Below, one piece after another: positions 51,105 through 60,541 of a stretch of DNA of 64,000 nucleotides. The stretch comes from Arthrobacter rhizophilus (lineage in GTDB: Bacteria; Actinomycetota; Actinomycetes; Actinomycetales; Micrococcaceae): positions 124,001-188,000 of the forward strand of contig NZ_JAPFFT010000005.1 of assembly GCF_026241105.1 (NCBI RefSeq). Reading direction: 5' to 3'. The translations under genes were made by a program, and so were the position numbers. Within the stretch, counting starts at the first letter, position 1. Every line of letters begins with the position of its first letter. The notes below the pieces were generated by a model. That model was given only the letters and a program-made list of their open reading frames with translations. It had not been told where the DNA came from and searched no databases.

Positions 51105-53546
51105 ATGCGCTTTGCCCAGCGCCTGGCCATAGCTACAGCGACGCTCCTGATGGTGCCTCTGGGTTTGGTACCACCAGCCGCGGCCCAGGCCGGACCCGCC
51201 CGGCAGGCCAGCGTTGAAACGAAACCTTCAGGCGACGTCAGCGTGGACTCATTCGAGCCCGACACGAACGCCGGCGAAGCGCGCTACATTGTGCGGTACA
51301 CCGACGGGTCCGATGTTGCGGGGCAAACGGCATCTTTGCAGTCTCAAGGTGTCCGTGTGGGGAAGACGTTCTCGCATGCAGTCAAGGGCGCAGTGGTGGC
51401 AGCCACCCCCCAGAAGGCCGCAGAATTGTCCAGGTCCGCCGGCGTTGCTGCCGTTGAGCGAGACACGCCAGTGAGAATTGACACCACGCAGGACAGTGCT
51501 CCTTGGGGTCTGGATCGCAGCGATCAGCGCACGCTTCCCTTGTCCGGAACCTACACACCCCCCGCCAGCGGCGCAGGCGTCGCCATCTATGTGGTTGATA
51601 CCGGCGTGCTGGGCACCCACGTGGATTTCGGTGGACGAGTGACCGCGGGATGGAGCGCCTTCGCCGGGAAACCCGCCACGGATCCGTGCACCAGCGCTCC
51701 AACGCTGGAGGCTGGTCACGGAACTCATGTGGCTGGAATCGCGGCGGGAAGTACCTATGGGATGGCCAAGTCGGCAACCATCGTCCCGGTCCGTGTGCTC
51801 GACTGCAATGGCGGCGGAATTGCCTCGGACGTCATCGCAGGCCTGAACTGGGTGGTGCAAGATCATCAGGCCCACCCCGGGCCCGCCGTCGCCAATCTGA
51901 GCCTGTCTGGCGCTGCGAACACTAGCCTTGATACTGCGGTGCAGAATGCCATCAAGGCCGGCATTACCGTGACCCTGGCCGCCGGGAATTCGGATGCCGG
52001 GCAGCCCAGCGTGGACGCCTGTACGCGGTCCCCTGCCCGGGTGCCAGAGGCCCTGACGGTGGCCGCGTCTGACATGTTTGACGGACAGGCCTACTTCTCG
52101 AATTACGGCCCGTGCGTTGCCCTTTACGCTCCTGGTGTCCAGATCACATCCGACTGGAACACGTCAGACACCGCGACCAACATCCTCCAAGGAACCTCGA
52201 TGGCAGCTCCGCACGCTGCCGGTGCCTCGGCCATGCTCCTCTCGCTGAATCCCACATGGAACCCCCAAAATGTCTCCGATGCGTTGAAGTCTTCCGCCAC
52301 CGCGGGGGCAATCGCGGCTCCCGCAGGGCAGGGAACCCCGAACCGTCTTCTTTACGTAGGCCCAAGCGATAACAACGGGGCCGTTGTGTCGGCGGGAGGC
52401 TTCGTCTCCCGCGCCCCGTACCGCGCTCTGGATACCCGTGTCGGTACCGGCGGAGTCACCGGCGGAGTCACCGGGCCAATCGCTCCAGGGCAGACTATCA
52501 ACCTCACCGTGACGGGACGCGGAGGCATCCCTGCCACCGGCGTCTCCGCCGTGGCCATGAACATCACCGTCACCGCGCCGACTGCGGCAGGCTACATCAC
52601 CGCCTACGCCGGAGGGACCACCAAGCCCGATACCTCCAACGTCAACTACGGACCAGGACAAACCGTCCCCAACTTCGCCATCACCCCCGTCGCCGCCGAC
52701 GGAACCGTCTCCTTCACCAACAGTTCCAGCGGCACCGTTCACCTCATTGCCGACACCTCCGGCTACTATCTCGGCGGCACGCCCACCCAGTCCGGAACAT
52801 TCAAATCGCTTGTCATGCCGCGAAGGCAGCTAGACACGCGAACTAGTACCGGCGGCATCAACGGACCGATCGGGCCCGGGCAGACTATCAAAGTGAAGCT
52901 CGCCGATGGCGGTTACGTTCCCACCGGCGTCTCCGCCGTGGCCATGAACATCACTGTCACCGCGCCGACTGCGGCAGGCTACATCACCGCCTACGCCGGA
53001 GGGACCGCCAAGCCCGATACCTCCAACGTCAACTACGGACCAGGACAAACCGTCCCCAACTTCGCCATCACCCCCGTCGCCGCCGACGGAACAGTCTCCT
53101 TCACCAACAGTTCCAGCGGCACTGTCCAGATCATTGCCGACACTTTCGGCTATATCATCGGCGGCCCTCCTCCCAGCCAGCCGGGCGCGTTCGGAGTGCT
53201 GGCCCCGCCACAGAGGCAGTTGGATAGCCGAACCGGGGGCGGTCCAGTCGCCCCCGGACAGACCATCAGGGTCCAGATCACGGGTCAGGGCGGCGTTCCC
53301 GTCTCCAGAGTCTCTGCTGTGGCTCTCAACATCACGGTTACGGAACCGACATCAGCCGGCTTCATCACCGCCTTCGCCGGCGGGACGGCGCCCAATACCT
53401 CGAACTTGAACTACGGGCCGGGCCAGACGGTCCCCAATTTCGCTATTACGCCCGTCGGGGCCGATGGCACGGTGAGCTTCACGAACAGCTCAAGCGGCAC
53501 CGTCCAACTGATCGCTGACACTTCGGGTTACTACCTCGGCGGCTGA
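51105..53546 (+). CDS. Secreted S8 subtilisin-like protease with three C-terminal repeats
   Basis: 813 residues, AGGAGG before the ATG. Signal peptide ends near LVPPAAAQA. An I9-type propeptide (about 58-125) precedes the catalytic domain with D165 (YVVDTG), H205 (GHGTHVAG) and S365 (GTSMAAPHA). The C-terminal half has three ~115-residue beta-rich repeats (about 432-555, 565-690, 697-813), each starting (R/L)DTR-like and ending NSSSGTVxLIADTSGYYLGG. The repeats probably bind the cell wall or substrate. It is an extracellular, calcium-type protease; substrate unknown. Confidence 0.93.
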   Translation: MRFAQRLAIATATLLMVPLGLVPPAAAQAGPARQASVETKPSGDVSVDSFEPDTNAGEARYIVRYTDGSDVAGQTASLQSQGVRVGKTFSHAVKGAVVAATPQKAAELSRSAGVAAVERDTPVRIDTTQDSAPWGLDRSDQRTLPLSGTYTPPASGAGVAIYVVDTGVLGTHVDFGGRVTAGWSAFAGKPATDPCTSAPTLEAGHGTHVAGIAAGSTYGMAKSATIVPVRVLDCNGGGIASDVIAGLNWVVQDHQAHPGPAVANLSLSGAANTSLDTAVQNAIKAGITVTLAAGNSDAGQPSVDACTRSPARVPEALTVAASDMFDGQAYFSNYGPCVALYAPGVQITSDWNTSDTATNILQGTSMAAPHAAGASAMLLSLNPTWNPQNVSDALKSSATAGAIAAPAGQGTPNRLLYVGPSDNNGAVVSAGGFVSRAPYRALDTRVGTGGVTGGVTGPIAPGQTINLTVTGRGGIPATGVSAVAMNITVTAPTAAGYITAYAGGTTKPDTSNVNYGPGQTVPNFAITPVAADGTVSFTNSSSGTVHLIADTSGYYLGGTPTQSGTFKSLVMPRRQLDTRTSTGGINGPIGPGQTIKVKLADGGYVPTGVSAVAMNITVTAPTAAGYITAYAGGTAKPDTSNVNYGPGQTVPNFAITPVAADGTVSFTNSSSGTVQIIADTFGYIIGGPPPSQPGAFGVLAPPQRQLDSRTGGGPVAPGQTIRVQITGQGGVPVSRVSAVALNITVTEPTSAGFITAFAGGTAPNTSNLNYGPGQTVPNFAITPVGADGTVSFTNSSSGTVQLIADTSGYYLGG
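52400..53546. repeat. Threefold C-terminal repeat of the S8 protease gene
   Basis: The stretch at about 52530-52770 recurs at about 52920-53165 with few changes, including long identical runs, and in more diverged form at about 53300-53546. High silent-site identity between the first two units indicates recent duplication or gene conversion. Confidence 0.85.
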
Positions 53547-53721
53547 GCCGCCAGCGGCCGTTCCCAGACGGCATTGCGGGCTCCGGAAGCTTTGTGACGA
53601 ACGCAGTATTTTTCCCTCCTGGCCCGTCCCGAAGGGACCCCGAGCCCCCTTTTCGACACATCCCACGTTGGTTAGGCTTGACTTAGCTGAGAGCTCCATC
53701 ACAAAGTGCCAAGATGAAGCC

Positions 53722-54360
53722 ATGCGCATGGATCACGTCTCTTACGCTTGTGAACGAGATGGCCTCTTGGCCACCACCGAGCGGATTTCCGCAGCATTGG
53801 GAGTGGACGCAGTCCGGGGCGGAGTGCACCCGCGCTTCGGTACCCGGAACATGATCATTCCCCTTGCTGACCACAAATACCTGGAAGTTGTCGAGGTCCT
53901 TGACCACCCGGCATCCGACAAGGCACCCTTTGGACAAGCCGTCCGTGCACGCTCCGCCGCAGGAGGTGGTTGGATGGGCTGGTGCGTCGCTGTGGACGAC
54001 CTGAGCCCGTTCGAACAACGGCTCGGACGGGCGGCTGTTCCCGGCAACCGCAAGTTCCCGGACGGCCGTGAACTCGTCTGGTCGCAAATCGGCATCCTGG
54101 GACTGATCGCGGATCCCCAGGTCCCCTACTTGCTCCGTTGGGAAGGGGACCCCGCGCTTCACCCGTCCCTCGTCTACCCTAGCGACGTCAAGATGTCCAG
54201 CCTCACCATTGCTGGTTCAGCGGAGCGGGTCACAGAGTGGCTCGGGGAACCCGTGGAGAAGCCCCTTGAGGACGTTGCAGTCCAATGGATGGCTCCCCAC
54301 GGAACGCCTGGAATCATGTCGGTAACGTTCGAAACTGCCAACGGAGCCGTCACGATCTGA
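53722..54360 (+). CDS. VOC/glyoxalase-like protein
   Basis: 212 residues from the ATG at 53722 (the next ATG at 53728 is possible). A glyoxalase-like domain begins with MDHVSYACERDGLLATTERI, has RFGTRNMIIPLADHKYLEVVEVL and a later conserved WEGD. These are the marks of the PF13468 type found in many actinobacteria. Substrate unknown. Followed by a large hairpin at 54392. Confidence 0.82.
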   Translation: MRMDHVSYACERDGLLATTERISAALGVDAVRGGVHPRFGTRNMIIPLADHKYLEVVEVLDHPASDKAPFGQAVRARSAAGGGWMGWCVAVDDLSPFEQRLGRAAVPGNRKFPDGRELVWSQIGILGLIADPQVPYLLRWEGDPALHPSLVYPSDVKMSSLTIAGSAERVTEWLGEPVEKPLEDVAVQWMAPHGTPGIMSVTFETANGAVTI

Positions 54361-54391
54361 CGGACCGTCCGGCTAGGAAGGCCCGGAAAAC

Positions 54392-54442
54392 TTCGGCCGC
54401 CATATGCGGGTGCCAATGACGTCACCCGCGATGGCGGCCGAA
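54392..54442. terminator. Large bidirectional hairpin
   Basis: Outer arms TTCGGCCGCCAT and ATGGCGGCCGAA and inner arms GCGGGTG and CACCCGC around a ten-base loop, with AAAAC and TTTTAA flanks. It lies between convergent genes and can end transcription in both directions. Confidence 0.85.
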
Positions 54443-54462
54443 ACCTTTTAACGGCGTTGTTC

Positions 54463-55227
54463 CTACCCCAGCCCGATCGCCTTGCCGAAGACGCTGAAGC
54501 CGACGAATGCCACGATGTCCAGGAGTGCATGGGCCACCACGAGTGGCATGACCCGTTTGGTCCTGGTGTAGATCCAGCCGAATACCAAACCCATGACCGC
54601 ATTGCCGATGAAGGGCCCAAAGCCTTGGTACAGGTGGTAGCTGCCGCGCAGGAGCGCGCTGAGCCCGATCGCCAGTGGAGTGCTCCATCCGAACTTCCCG
54701 AAACGGTCCAGGAGGTAGCCCACCACGATGACTTCTTCGACGACGGCGTGCCGCACCGCGGACAGGACCAGCACAGGCACTGTCCACCAGTATGAGTCCA
54801 GGCCGCTGGGGATGATCGCCGTCGTGATTCCCAAGGCACGGCCAGCCGCATAGAGGCCCAGCGACGGGATTCCGATCAGCGCAGCGAGACCGAGCCCCTG
54901 GAGACCGTCGCGGCCCGGGCGGGCGAAGTTGAAGCCTAGACGCGTGAATCCCGAAGGGCTCTCTGCCGTTTGGCGGTGGATCGACAGGAAGTAGAACACC
55001 AGCACCACGGGGACCAAGGCGAAAGCAATATCGAGCAACTGGTATGTGAGATCGAAGTACTCACGCGTGTTCTGGGAACGATTGAGGGTGGACGTTCCCT
55101 GGGACAGGGGCGCCCGGGTCATCTTGTCCAACAACTGCACCACGGAGTACACGGCCGATTGGCCAAGGGACAGGCCAAGGACTATCAGCACTTCGGCGCG
55201 CAGCCGGCGCGTTGAGGCAAGGAGCAT
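54463..55227 (-). CDS. CPBP-family intramembrane metalloprotease
   Basis: 254 residues with seven to eight helices. The CAAX-protease/bacteriocin-processing signature is present: EE motif in RHAVVEEVIVVGYLLDR, H in SYHLYQGFGPF and the closing HALLDIVAF. Such enzymes cleave membrane-embedded peptides or act in envelope maintenance. It has no peptide or lantibiotic gene beside it. Convergent with the VOC gene. Confidence 0.87.
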   Translation of the reverse strand: MLLASTRRLRAEVLIVLGLSLGQSAVYSVVQLLDKMTRAPLSQGTSTLNRSQNTREYFDLTYQLLDIAFALVPVVLVFYFLSIHRQTAESPSGFTRLGFNFARPGRDGLQGLGLAALIGIPSLGLYAAGRALGITTAIIPSGLDSYWWTVPVLVLSAVRHAVVEEVIVVGYLLDRFGKFGWSTPLAIGLSALLRGSYHLYQGFGPFIGNAVMGLVFGWIYTRTKRVMPLVVAHALLDIVAFVGFSVFGKAIGLG

Positions 55228-55327
55228 GCTCCTATCTTGCCTGCATTTGGCTGATGTTTTCCCGGGAGTTCATTCTCCGAGGGTCGCCTGCACGGCAAGG
55301 GCGGCAGGGGACCCTATGCTTGGTGGG

Positions 55328-56008
55328 ATGAGCGCGCCAGCACGAATCTTCATGATCCGGCACGGCCAGTCCGCCGCCAACGCCGACACTTCCATCTACA
55401 ACCGTGTCCCCGACTACCGCATCCCGCTGACGGAGCTCGGGGTCGAGCAGGCCAGGGCCGCGGGTGAGGAGCTGCGCAAGAAGCTCGACGGCGAGCCTGT
55501 GTGCGTCTATGTCTCGCCGTACCTTCGGGCATACCAAACACTTGAGGCACTGAATCTGGGCAACCTCACGGAAAGGGTGATCGAGGAACCCCGGCTGCGT
55601 GAACAGGACTGGGCCAACTTCCAGATTGCCGGAGACATCGGGGACCAAAAGGAGCTTCGCAACCTCTACGGCCACTTCTTCTACCGGTTCCGGGAAGGCG
55701 AATCAGGTTCCGATGTCTTCGATCGCATTTCGTCTTTCATGGAAACCCTGTACCGGCATTGGGAAAAACCCGATTACGCGCCCAACACCCTGCTGGTGAC
55801 CCACGGCCTCACGATGCGCCTTTTCTGTATGCGGTGGTTCCACTGGTCGGTGGAGTACTTCGAGTCCCTCAACAACCCCGGCAACGCGGCGCTACGGACC
55901 CTTATCCTCAACGATCAGGGCAAGTACGATCTCGACGCACCGTTCAGCCAATGGGTGCAGCGCAGCACGGACGAAACCGTGCTGAACGCTCCCCCGATGG
56001 CTTTCTGA
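55328..56008 (+). CDS. Histidine phosphatase (phosphoglycerate-mutase-like)
   Basis: 226 residues from the ATG at 55328; an in-frame ATG 12 bases upstream is possible. The RHG motif is IRHGQSAAN with phospho-acceptor H12, followed by SPYLRAYQTLEAL and a second catalytic histidine in LLVTHGLTMRLF. The insert around residues 85-130 with DWANFQ differs from cofactor-dependent mutase. The natural substrate, a sugar phosphate or phosphoprotein, is unknown. Confidence 0.86.
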   Translation: MSAPARIFMIRHGQSAANADTSIYNRVPDYRIPLTELGVEQARAAGEELRKKLDGEPVCVYVSPYLRAYQTLEALNLGNLTERVIEEPRLREQDWANFQIAGDIGDQKELRNLYGHFFYRFREGESGSDVFDRISSFMETLYRHWEKPDYAPNTLLVTHGLTMRLFCMRWFHWSVEYFESLNNPGNAALRTLILNDQGKYDLDAPFSQWVQRSTDETVLNAPPMAF

Positions 56009-56017
56009 CGGGCGAAG

Positions 56018-56809
56018 CTACGCGTCCTTGGCCACGATCACTTCGGTGCCGCTGGCTTCGAACGCGGCCTTGTCCTCGGCAGTGATCCCGGAATCGGTGA
56101 TGAGCCGGCGGAAATCGTACCCGGCCATCGCTGCGAACGCGCGCTTGCCGATCTTCGTGGAATCGGCCAGGACATAGGAATCCGTGGCACGGCGTGCCAT
56201 GACGGTATTCACCATCGCCTCGCCCTCGTCCGTAATGGTGGGGCCGATCTTCGGATCAACCCCGTTGACGCCGATGAAGGCGATGTCCAGGGCAACCTTC
56301 TGCATGATGACATCGGTGTATGGCCCAACAAGTTCGTACGAACGCGGGTTCAGGATGCCACCGGTCACCATGATCTTGATGTTAGGGCGCACGGCAAGCT
56401 GGGCGGCGATATTGATGGCATTGGTGACCACCGTCAGCATGGGCCGGTTGGACGGCGCGTTCAAGTCTTCGCGCGTGGACAGGACTTGGGCCAGGGCCGT
56501 GTTGGTGGTCCCGCCGCTGAGTCCGATCACGGCCCCGGGCAGGATGAGTTCCGAAGCGGCCAGGGCTATCTGCTGCTTCGCCTCCGCGTGGTCATCCCTG
56601 TTGTAACGCCCCGGGAGCTCGTAGGACACTGATCCTGTGGTTGCACCGCCGCGGGTACGGCTCAGGAGCCGTTGCTTTGCGAGGCTGTCGAGATCACGGC
56701 GGGCCGTGGCCGGTGAGACGCCCAGGCGGGTCACGATATCCTCGACCTCAACATGCCCTGACTCGGCGAGGAGATCAAGGATGGCTGTCAGTCGATCGTT
56801 GCGGGTCAT
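56018..56809 (-). CDS. DeoR/GlpR-type regulator
   Basis: 263 residues from the ATG at 56809 (GGAAGG six bases upstream). N-terminal winged helix (about 1-58; HVEVEDIVTRLGVSPATARRDL, TRGGA) and a C-terminal DeoR sensor with GLSGGTTNTALA and LVGPYTD segments that bind a sugar phosphate. It is last in the amino-sugar-type operon and likely represses it through sites near 60542-60599. Confidence 0.92.
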   Translation of the reverse strand: MTRNDRLTAILDLLAESGHVEVEDIVTRLGVSPATARRDLDSLAKQRLLSRTRGGATTGSVSYELPGRYNRDDHAEAKQQIALAASELILPGAVIGLSGGTTNTALAQVLSTREDLNAPSNRPMLTVVTNAINIAAQLAVRPNIKIMVTGGILNPRSYELVGPYTDVIMQKVALDIAFIGVNGVDPKIGPTITDEGEAMVNTVMARRATDSYVLADSTKIGKRAFAAMAGYDFRRLITDSGITAEDKAAFEASGTEVIVAKDA

Positions 56810-56832
56810 CACGAACCTTCCGGAAATTGAGG

Positions 56833-57672
56833 CTAATTCACTTTCGCGAACAGCGTCAGCAAACGTGCGGTTTCCAACACCAGGGCATCGCGTCCGGCCT
56901 TGATGTACTTGCGGGAGTCCACCACGGAGGGGTTGGCATCCAGGTACTCACGGACGGCGCGAGTGAAGAACCCGTTCAAGTGTGTGGATACGTTGATCTT
57001 AGTCATACCGGCCCGGATTGCCGCCACCAGGGCCTCATCTGCTACGCCCGAGGAACCGTGAAGGACGAGCGGCAGTTGGACGGCCTGCTTCAGCCGCGTG
57101 ATCAGCGCCAAGTCCAGGGTGGCACTCCGATCGGTCATGGCGTGCGATGAACCGACCGCGACGGCAAGGGCATCGACGCCGGTGGCGTCCACGAAGGAAC
57201 GGGCCTCGGCCGGATCCGTCCGGACTCCTGGAGCGTGGGCTCCGTCTTTGCCTCCGACCTTTCCGAGTTCGGCCTCAACGTAGACGCCGCGTTCCTGGGC
57301 GTATTTGGCGACCCGCCGCGTGACTTCAACGTTCCAGTCATAAGGCAAGTGCGCGCCGTCGTACATCACGGAACCGAAGCCGAGGTCTACAGCTTGCAGG
57401 GCCAGCTCTTCGGATTCGGCGTGGTCCAGGTGCAGGGCCACAGGCGCCGAAGAGTCTCTGGCGATGGACATTGCGCCCCGGGCGATCGGCTCCAGTCCGC
57501 CGTGGAAGCGGGCGCAGTTCTCCGAGATTTGCAGGATCAACGGGACCCCGGCGGCCTCCGCTCCCGCCACCAGGCCCTCAGCCGTTTCGAGGTGGATGAC
57601 GTTGAAGGCCCCTTGGCCGATGCCATTGGCCGCGGCGGTGTCCATGAGTTCCCGTGTGCTGACGAGGGTCAC
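56833..57672 (-). CDS. Class II aldolase, tagatose/fructose-bisphosphate type
   Basis: 279 residues from a GTG that overlaps the kinase stop (GTGA). Class II zinc-aldolase pattern: LHLDHAES with the zinc histidine and nearby aspartate (about 84-88), YVEAELGKVGG and VLHGSSGV. Length and context (DeoR, PfkB, ROK, SIS) fit a KbaY/AgaY-type tagatose-1,6-bisphosphate aldolase rather than the glycolytic Fba. Confidence 0.9.
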   Translation of the reverse strand: MTLVSTRELMDTAAANGIGQGAFNVIHLETAEGLVAGAEAAGVPLILQISENCARFHGGLEPIARGAMSIARDSSAPVALHLDHAESEELALQAVDLGFGSVMYDGAHLPYDWNVEVTRRVAKYAQERGVYVEAELGKVGGKDGAHAPGVRTDPAEARSFVDATGVDALAVAVGSSHAMTDRSATLDLALITRLKQAVQLPLVLHGSSGVADEALVAAIRAGMTKINVSTHLNGFFTRAVREYLDANPSVVDSRKYIKAGRDALVLETARLLTLFAKVN

Positions 57673-58613
57673 AGGGTCTCCTTCCAGGTGAGAATGAGTT
57701 GATTTTCGAGGTCCGCGTAGAGCGGCGAGATCTCGCCGGCGGCGGGCATGAGCACCGCGGCGGCGGACCAGGCGGTCGCGCTGCGCAGGATCGTGAGAAT
57801 GTCGGAGACTCCGCTCGCGAGCGCGACGGCGGCCGCCGCCACTCCGGCGTCGCCGGCTCCGGTGGGGTTGCCCCTGAGTGGCTCCGGGAGCCGTGCGCTC
57901 CAGTAGCCGCCGGGAGCCTCATGGTGGAAAGCAAGCATGCCTTCGGCGCCGGCACTGACCAGGACCGTCTTGGCACCCAGTGCGATCAATTGCCGCGCGG
58001 CAGCTTCCAGGCTGCCCTCCCCTGTTGCCTCGAGGAGTTCGTGGTTGTTGGGCTTGAGCAAATCCGCCCCGGCCCGCGCGGCGGCGATGATTCCGGGACC
58101 GGAGGTATCGACGACGGCGGGAATCCCGGCGTCGTGCGCCAGACGCACCAGCGCGGGGTAGAAGTCCGCCGGGGCGCCCGGCGGCAAGCTGCCGGAGCCG
58201 ACAAGCACTCCGGCGCCTTGCCCGTCGAGGGCCTCGACGACGGCGGCAGCCAGCGCCTGCCACTCGGACGGTTGGAGGGGGCTCCCTTGTTCATTGAAGA
58301 TGGAGGTTTCGCCGCCCACCGTGTCCACGAGGGCGATGCTGCGTCGAGTTTCCGCGGCAACCGGAACCAGGCGATGGGGCACGCCGCTACTGCGGAGTTC
58401 AGCGGCGAATTCCGCTCCGACGGCGCCGCCGGAGGGCGCGAGGGCCAGCACAGGATGGCCCAACTGGTGCGCCACCCGGGCAACATTGAGGCCTTTCCCC
58501 CCTGCGCGGCTAAGGGGCGCGGCCACGCGATGGCTTGCGCCCGGAGTTATCCCGGCGACCTGGTAACTGAGGTCGATGGCCGGATTGGGCGTAACCGTCA
58601 CAACCCGCTTCAT
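57669..58613 (-). CDS. PfkB-family sugar-phosphate kinase
   Basis: 314 residues, ATG overlapping the ROK stop (ATGA). Ribokinase/1-phosphofructokinase fold: TVTPNPAIDLSYQV at the start, SRAGGKGLNVARVAHQLG, and the catalytic GNPTGAGDAGVAAA near residue 255. Tagatose-6-phosphate or fructose-1-phosphate are likely substrates; the neighbouring aldolase favours tagatose-6-phosphate (inference). Confidence 0.9.
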   Translation of the reverse strand: MKRVVTVTPNPAIDLSYQVAGITPGASHRVAAPLSRAGGKGLNVARVAHQLGHPVLALAPSGGAVGAEFAAELRSSGVPHRLVPVAAETRRSIALVDTVGGETSIFNEQGSPLQPSEWQALAAAVVEALDGQGAGVLVGSGSLPPGAPADFYPALVRLAHDAGIPAVVDTSGPGIIAAARAGADLLKPNNHELLEATGEGSLEAAARQLIALGAKTVLVSAGAEGMLAFHHEAPGGYWSARLPEPLRGNPTGAGDAGVAAAAVALASGVSDILTILRSATAWSAAAVLMPAAGEISPLYADLENQLILTWKETL

Positions 58614-59560
58614 GGCCTGGATCCCGTGACGGAGGCGGCCTTCGCCGCAGGGAGCAGGGCCCGGGCCCTCATCGCAGCACCGAGCAACCCTGCGTCCTGG
58701 CCAAGTTGGGCGCGCGTGATAATCGGCCGGCGTTGGAAATCGAGCAGTTCGTCAAGGCGCGAGCGCAGCGGCTGCAGGAGTCCATCCCCTGCTTCGGCAA
58801 GACCGCCGCCCACCACTACGGCTTCCGTGCCGATGATGCTCACGCACTGGCTGAGGCTGAAGGCGAGGGCGTCCACGGCGTCAGCCCAGATCCTGGCTGC
58901 GAGCGCATCGCCCGCTTTGGCACGCTCCAGGACTTCACGGGCGCCGGCACGCGGGGTTCCGGCCTTGTCGCTGTAGCGCCGGGCGATCGCTCCAGCGGAG
59001 CCGACACGTTCGAGGATCGTGGTCCCGGGACCGTCGGGGTCCGGAACAAGGGCGTGGCCCAGTTCTCCGGCGAAGCCACCTGCGCGCACGGGGTAGCCAT
59101 CGGAGATGACAGCGGCGGCGATCCCGGTGCCAACCACCATCACTACGACGTTTCGAAAATCCCGGGCGGCTCCGAAACGGAATTCGGCCTCGGCCGCCGT
59201 GCTGACATCGTGGCCGAAGGAAACCGGGAGTCCCAAGCGCTGCGTGGCTTTTTCGCCAAAGGGAAAATTACGCCAGCCCAAGTTCGCCGAGTAGATCCCC
59301 ACTCCGGTGTCGGAGTCCACGATTCCCGGGACAACAATGCAGGCTGCCTTTGCCGGGTGGCCGGGGAATTCGGCGGTAAATTCAGCAGCCAGTGCGGCGA
59401 TGGAGTCCAGGATCGCATCGCCCGGCCGCAAGGGATCACGTGGCGTTGCGACGCGGCGCAAGCCCAGGACGTTCCCGGCCGCGTCGACGAGACCTGCCTT
59501 CAGGTCCGTTCCGCCGACGTCGAAGGCCAGGACCGCGGATTCGGCGGCTCCGAGAACCAT
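58610..59560 (-). CDS. ROK-family protein lacking the zinc motif
   Basis: 316 residues. Phosphate-1 motif LAFDVGGTDLKAGLVD, adenosine/phosphate-2 region VVVMVVGTGIAAAVISDG and the GH of the ROK signature (ELGHALV). The usual CxCGxxGC zinc knuckle that follows is replaced by PDPDGPGTTILERVGSAG, with no cysteines. It has no HTH, so it is an enzyme-type ROK, probably a sugar or amino-sugar kinase. Its stop overlaps the PfkB start. Confidence 0.88.
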   Translation of the reverse strand: MVLGAAESAVLAFDVGGTDLKAGLVDAAGNVLGLRRVATPRDPLRPGDAILDSIAALAAEFTAEFPGHPAKAACIVVPGIVDSDTGVGIYSANLGWRNFPFGEKATQRLGLPVSFGHDVSTAAEAEFRFGAARDFRNVVVMVVGTGIAAAVISDGYPVRAGGFAGELGHALVPDPDGPGTTILERVGSAGAIARRYSDKAGTPRAGAREVLERAKAGDALAARIWADAVDALAFSLSQCVSIIGTEAVVVGGGLAEAGDGLLQPLRSRLDELLDFQRRPIITRAQLGQDAGLLGAAMRARALLPAAKAASVTGSRP

Positions 59561-59568
59561 GGGAAGAC

Positions 59569-60501
59569 CTAGGCCGTGGTGTTCAGGACGACCGAGCGCG
59601 TGAGGTTGCGCGGCAGATCCGGGTTGAGGCCGCGCACGCGCGCCCGCTCCAAAGTGACCTTGTGGACGCGTGCCAGCTCCGCGAGCGGGTGCTTGCCGGT
59701 GTTGACGTACAGGGCGCCGGTCCGGGCCATATCCGCATCCAGTCCTTCAGGCTGCGCGCCGAAGAGCCACGTGACCCGGCCAGGGGCAGCAATGGAAATG
59801 GGACCGTGCCGGTATTCCATCGCCGGATAGGACTCGGTCCAGCCCTGCACGGCCTCGCGCATCTTGAGCCCGGCTTCGTGGGCCAGGCCAACCGTCCAGC
59901 CGGTGCCGAGGAAGGTGAACTGTTCGGCGTCGAGCAACTCCTGGGAGACGGGGTCCGTCACTGCGGTACGGGCGTGCTCAATGGCGGTGCCGAGTTCGAT
60001 GCCCAGGCTCGTGAGAAGGTACACCAGCGCGGTAGTGGCGAAGCGGGTCTGGACCACCGACTTCTCGTCGGCGTAGGGAAGTCCGATCACGGCGTCGGCC
60101 AAGGCGGTGATGGGTGAATTCACGTCGCCAATCACCGCAACCGTCCTGGGTTTTCCGCTTACGGCCATTCCGCGCAAGGCTTCCAGCAGGTCCAGTACCT
60201 CCGTGGTGGTGCCCGAGCGGGTGATGGCGATGACGGCGTCGTACTGGCGACCGGCGCTGTTGTGATTAAGGAAGGCTTCCGACGCTGCGAATGCGTCCGT
60301 GACGCCCTTGCCCGCGGCTTCGCGGGCAGCTGCATAGCTTTGCGCCATGAACCAGGAGGTACCGCAACCGACGACGGCGATCCGCTCGCCATCGGCAGGA
60401 AGCAAATTCTCCGCCTTCGATTGCTCGATGGCCCGCTGCCAGACCTCGGGCTGCGAAACAAGCTCTTCTTCCATGAAGGCCCCGAGGGTGTTGTTACTCA
60501 T
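59569..60501 (-). CDS. SIS-domain sugar isomerase/deaminase
   Basis: About 310 residues from the ATG at 60501; an ATG at 60513 is also possible. Two SIS domains: the first with AVVGCGTSWFMAQSYA and ITRSGTTTEVLDLL, the second with FLGTGWTVGLAHEAGLKMREA and YRHGPIS. This is the GlmS C-terminal/AgaS-like layout, which isomerises or deaminates amino-sugar phosphates. First gene of the operon, eight bases before the ROK gene, under a strong-looking promoter. Confidence 0.88.
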   Translation of the reverse strand: MSNNTLGAFMEEELVSQPEVWQRAIEQSKAENLLPADGERIAVVGCGTSWFMAQSYAAAREAAGKGVTDAFAASEAFLNHNSAGRQYDAVIAITRSGTTTEVLDLLEALRGMAVSGKPRTVAVIGDVNSPITALADAVIGLPYADEKSVVQTRFATTALVYLLTSLGIELGTAIEHARTAVTDPVSQELLDAEQFTFLGTGWTVGLAHEAGLKMREAVQGWTESYPAMEYRHGPISIAAPGRVTWLFGAQPEGLDADMARTGALYVNTGKHPLAELARVHKVTLERARVRGLNPDLPRNLTRSVVLNTTA

Positions 60502-60541
60502 CGCACTTACCATTCCTGTCCGCGCTTCTTCGACGCACTTT

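Noticed and set aside
53538..53552. GGCGGC-TGA-GCCGCC dyad over the protease stop codon
   Set aside because: The stem is only six base pairs with a three-base loop and has no U-run, so it is not called as a terminator.
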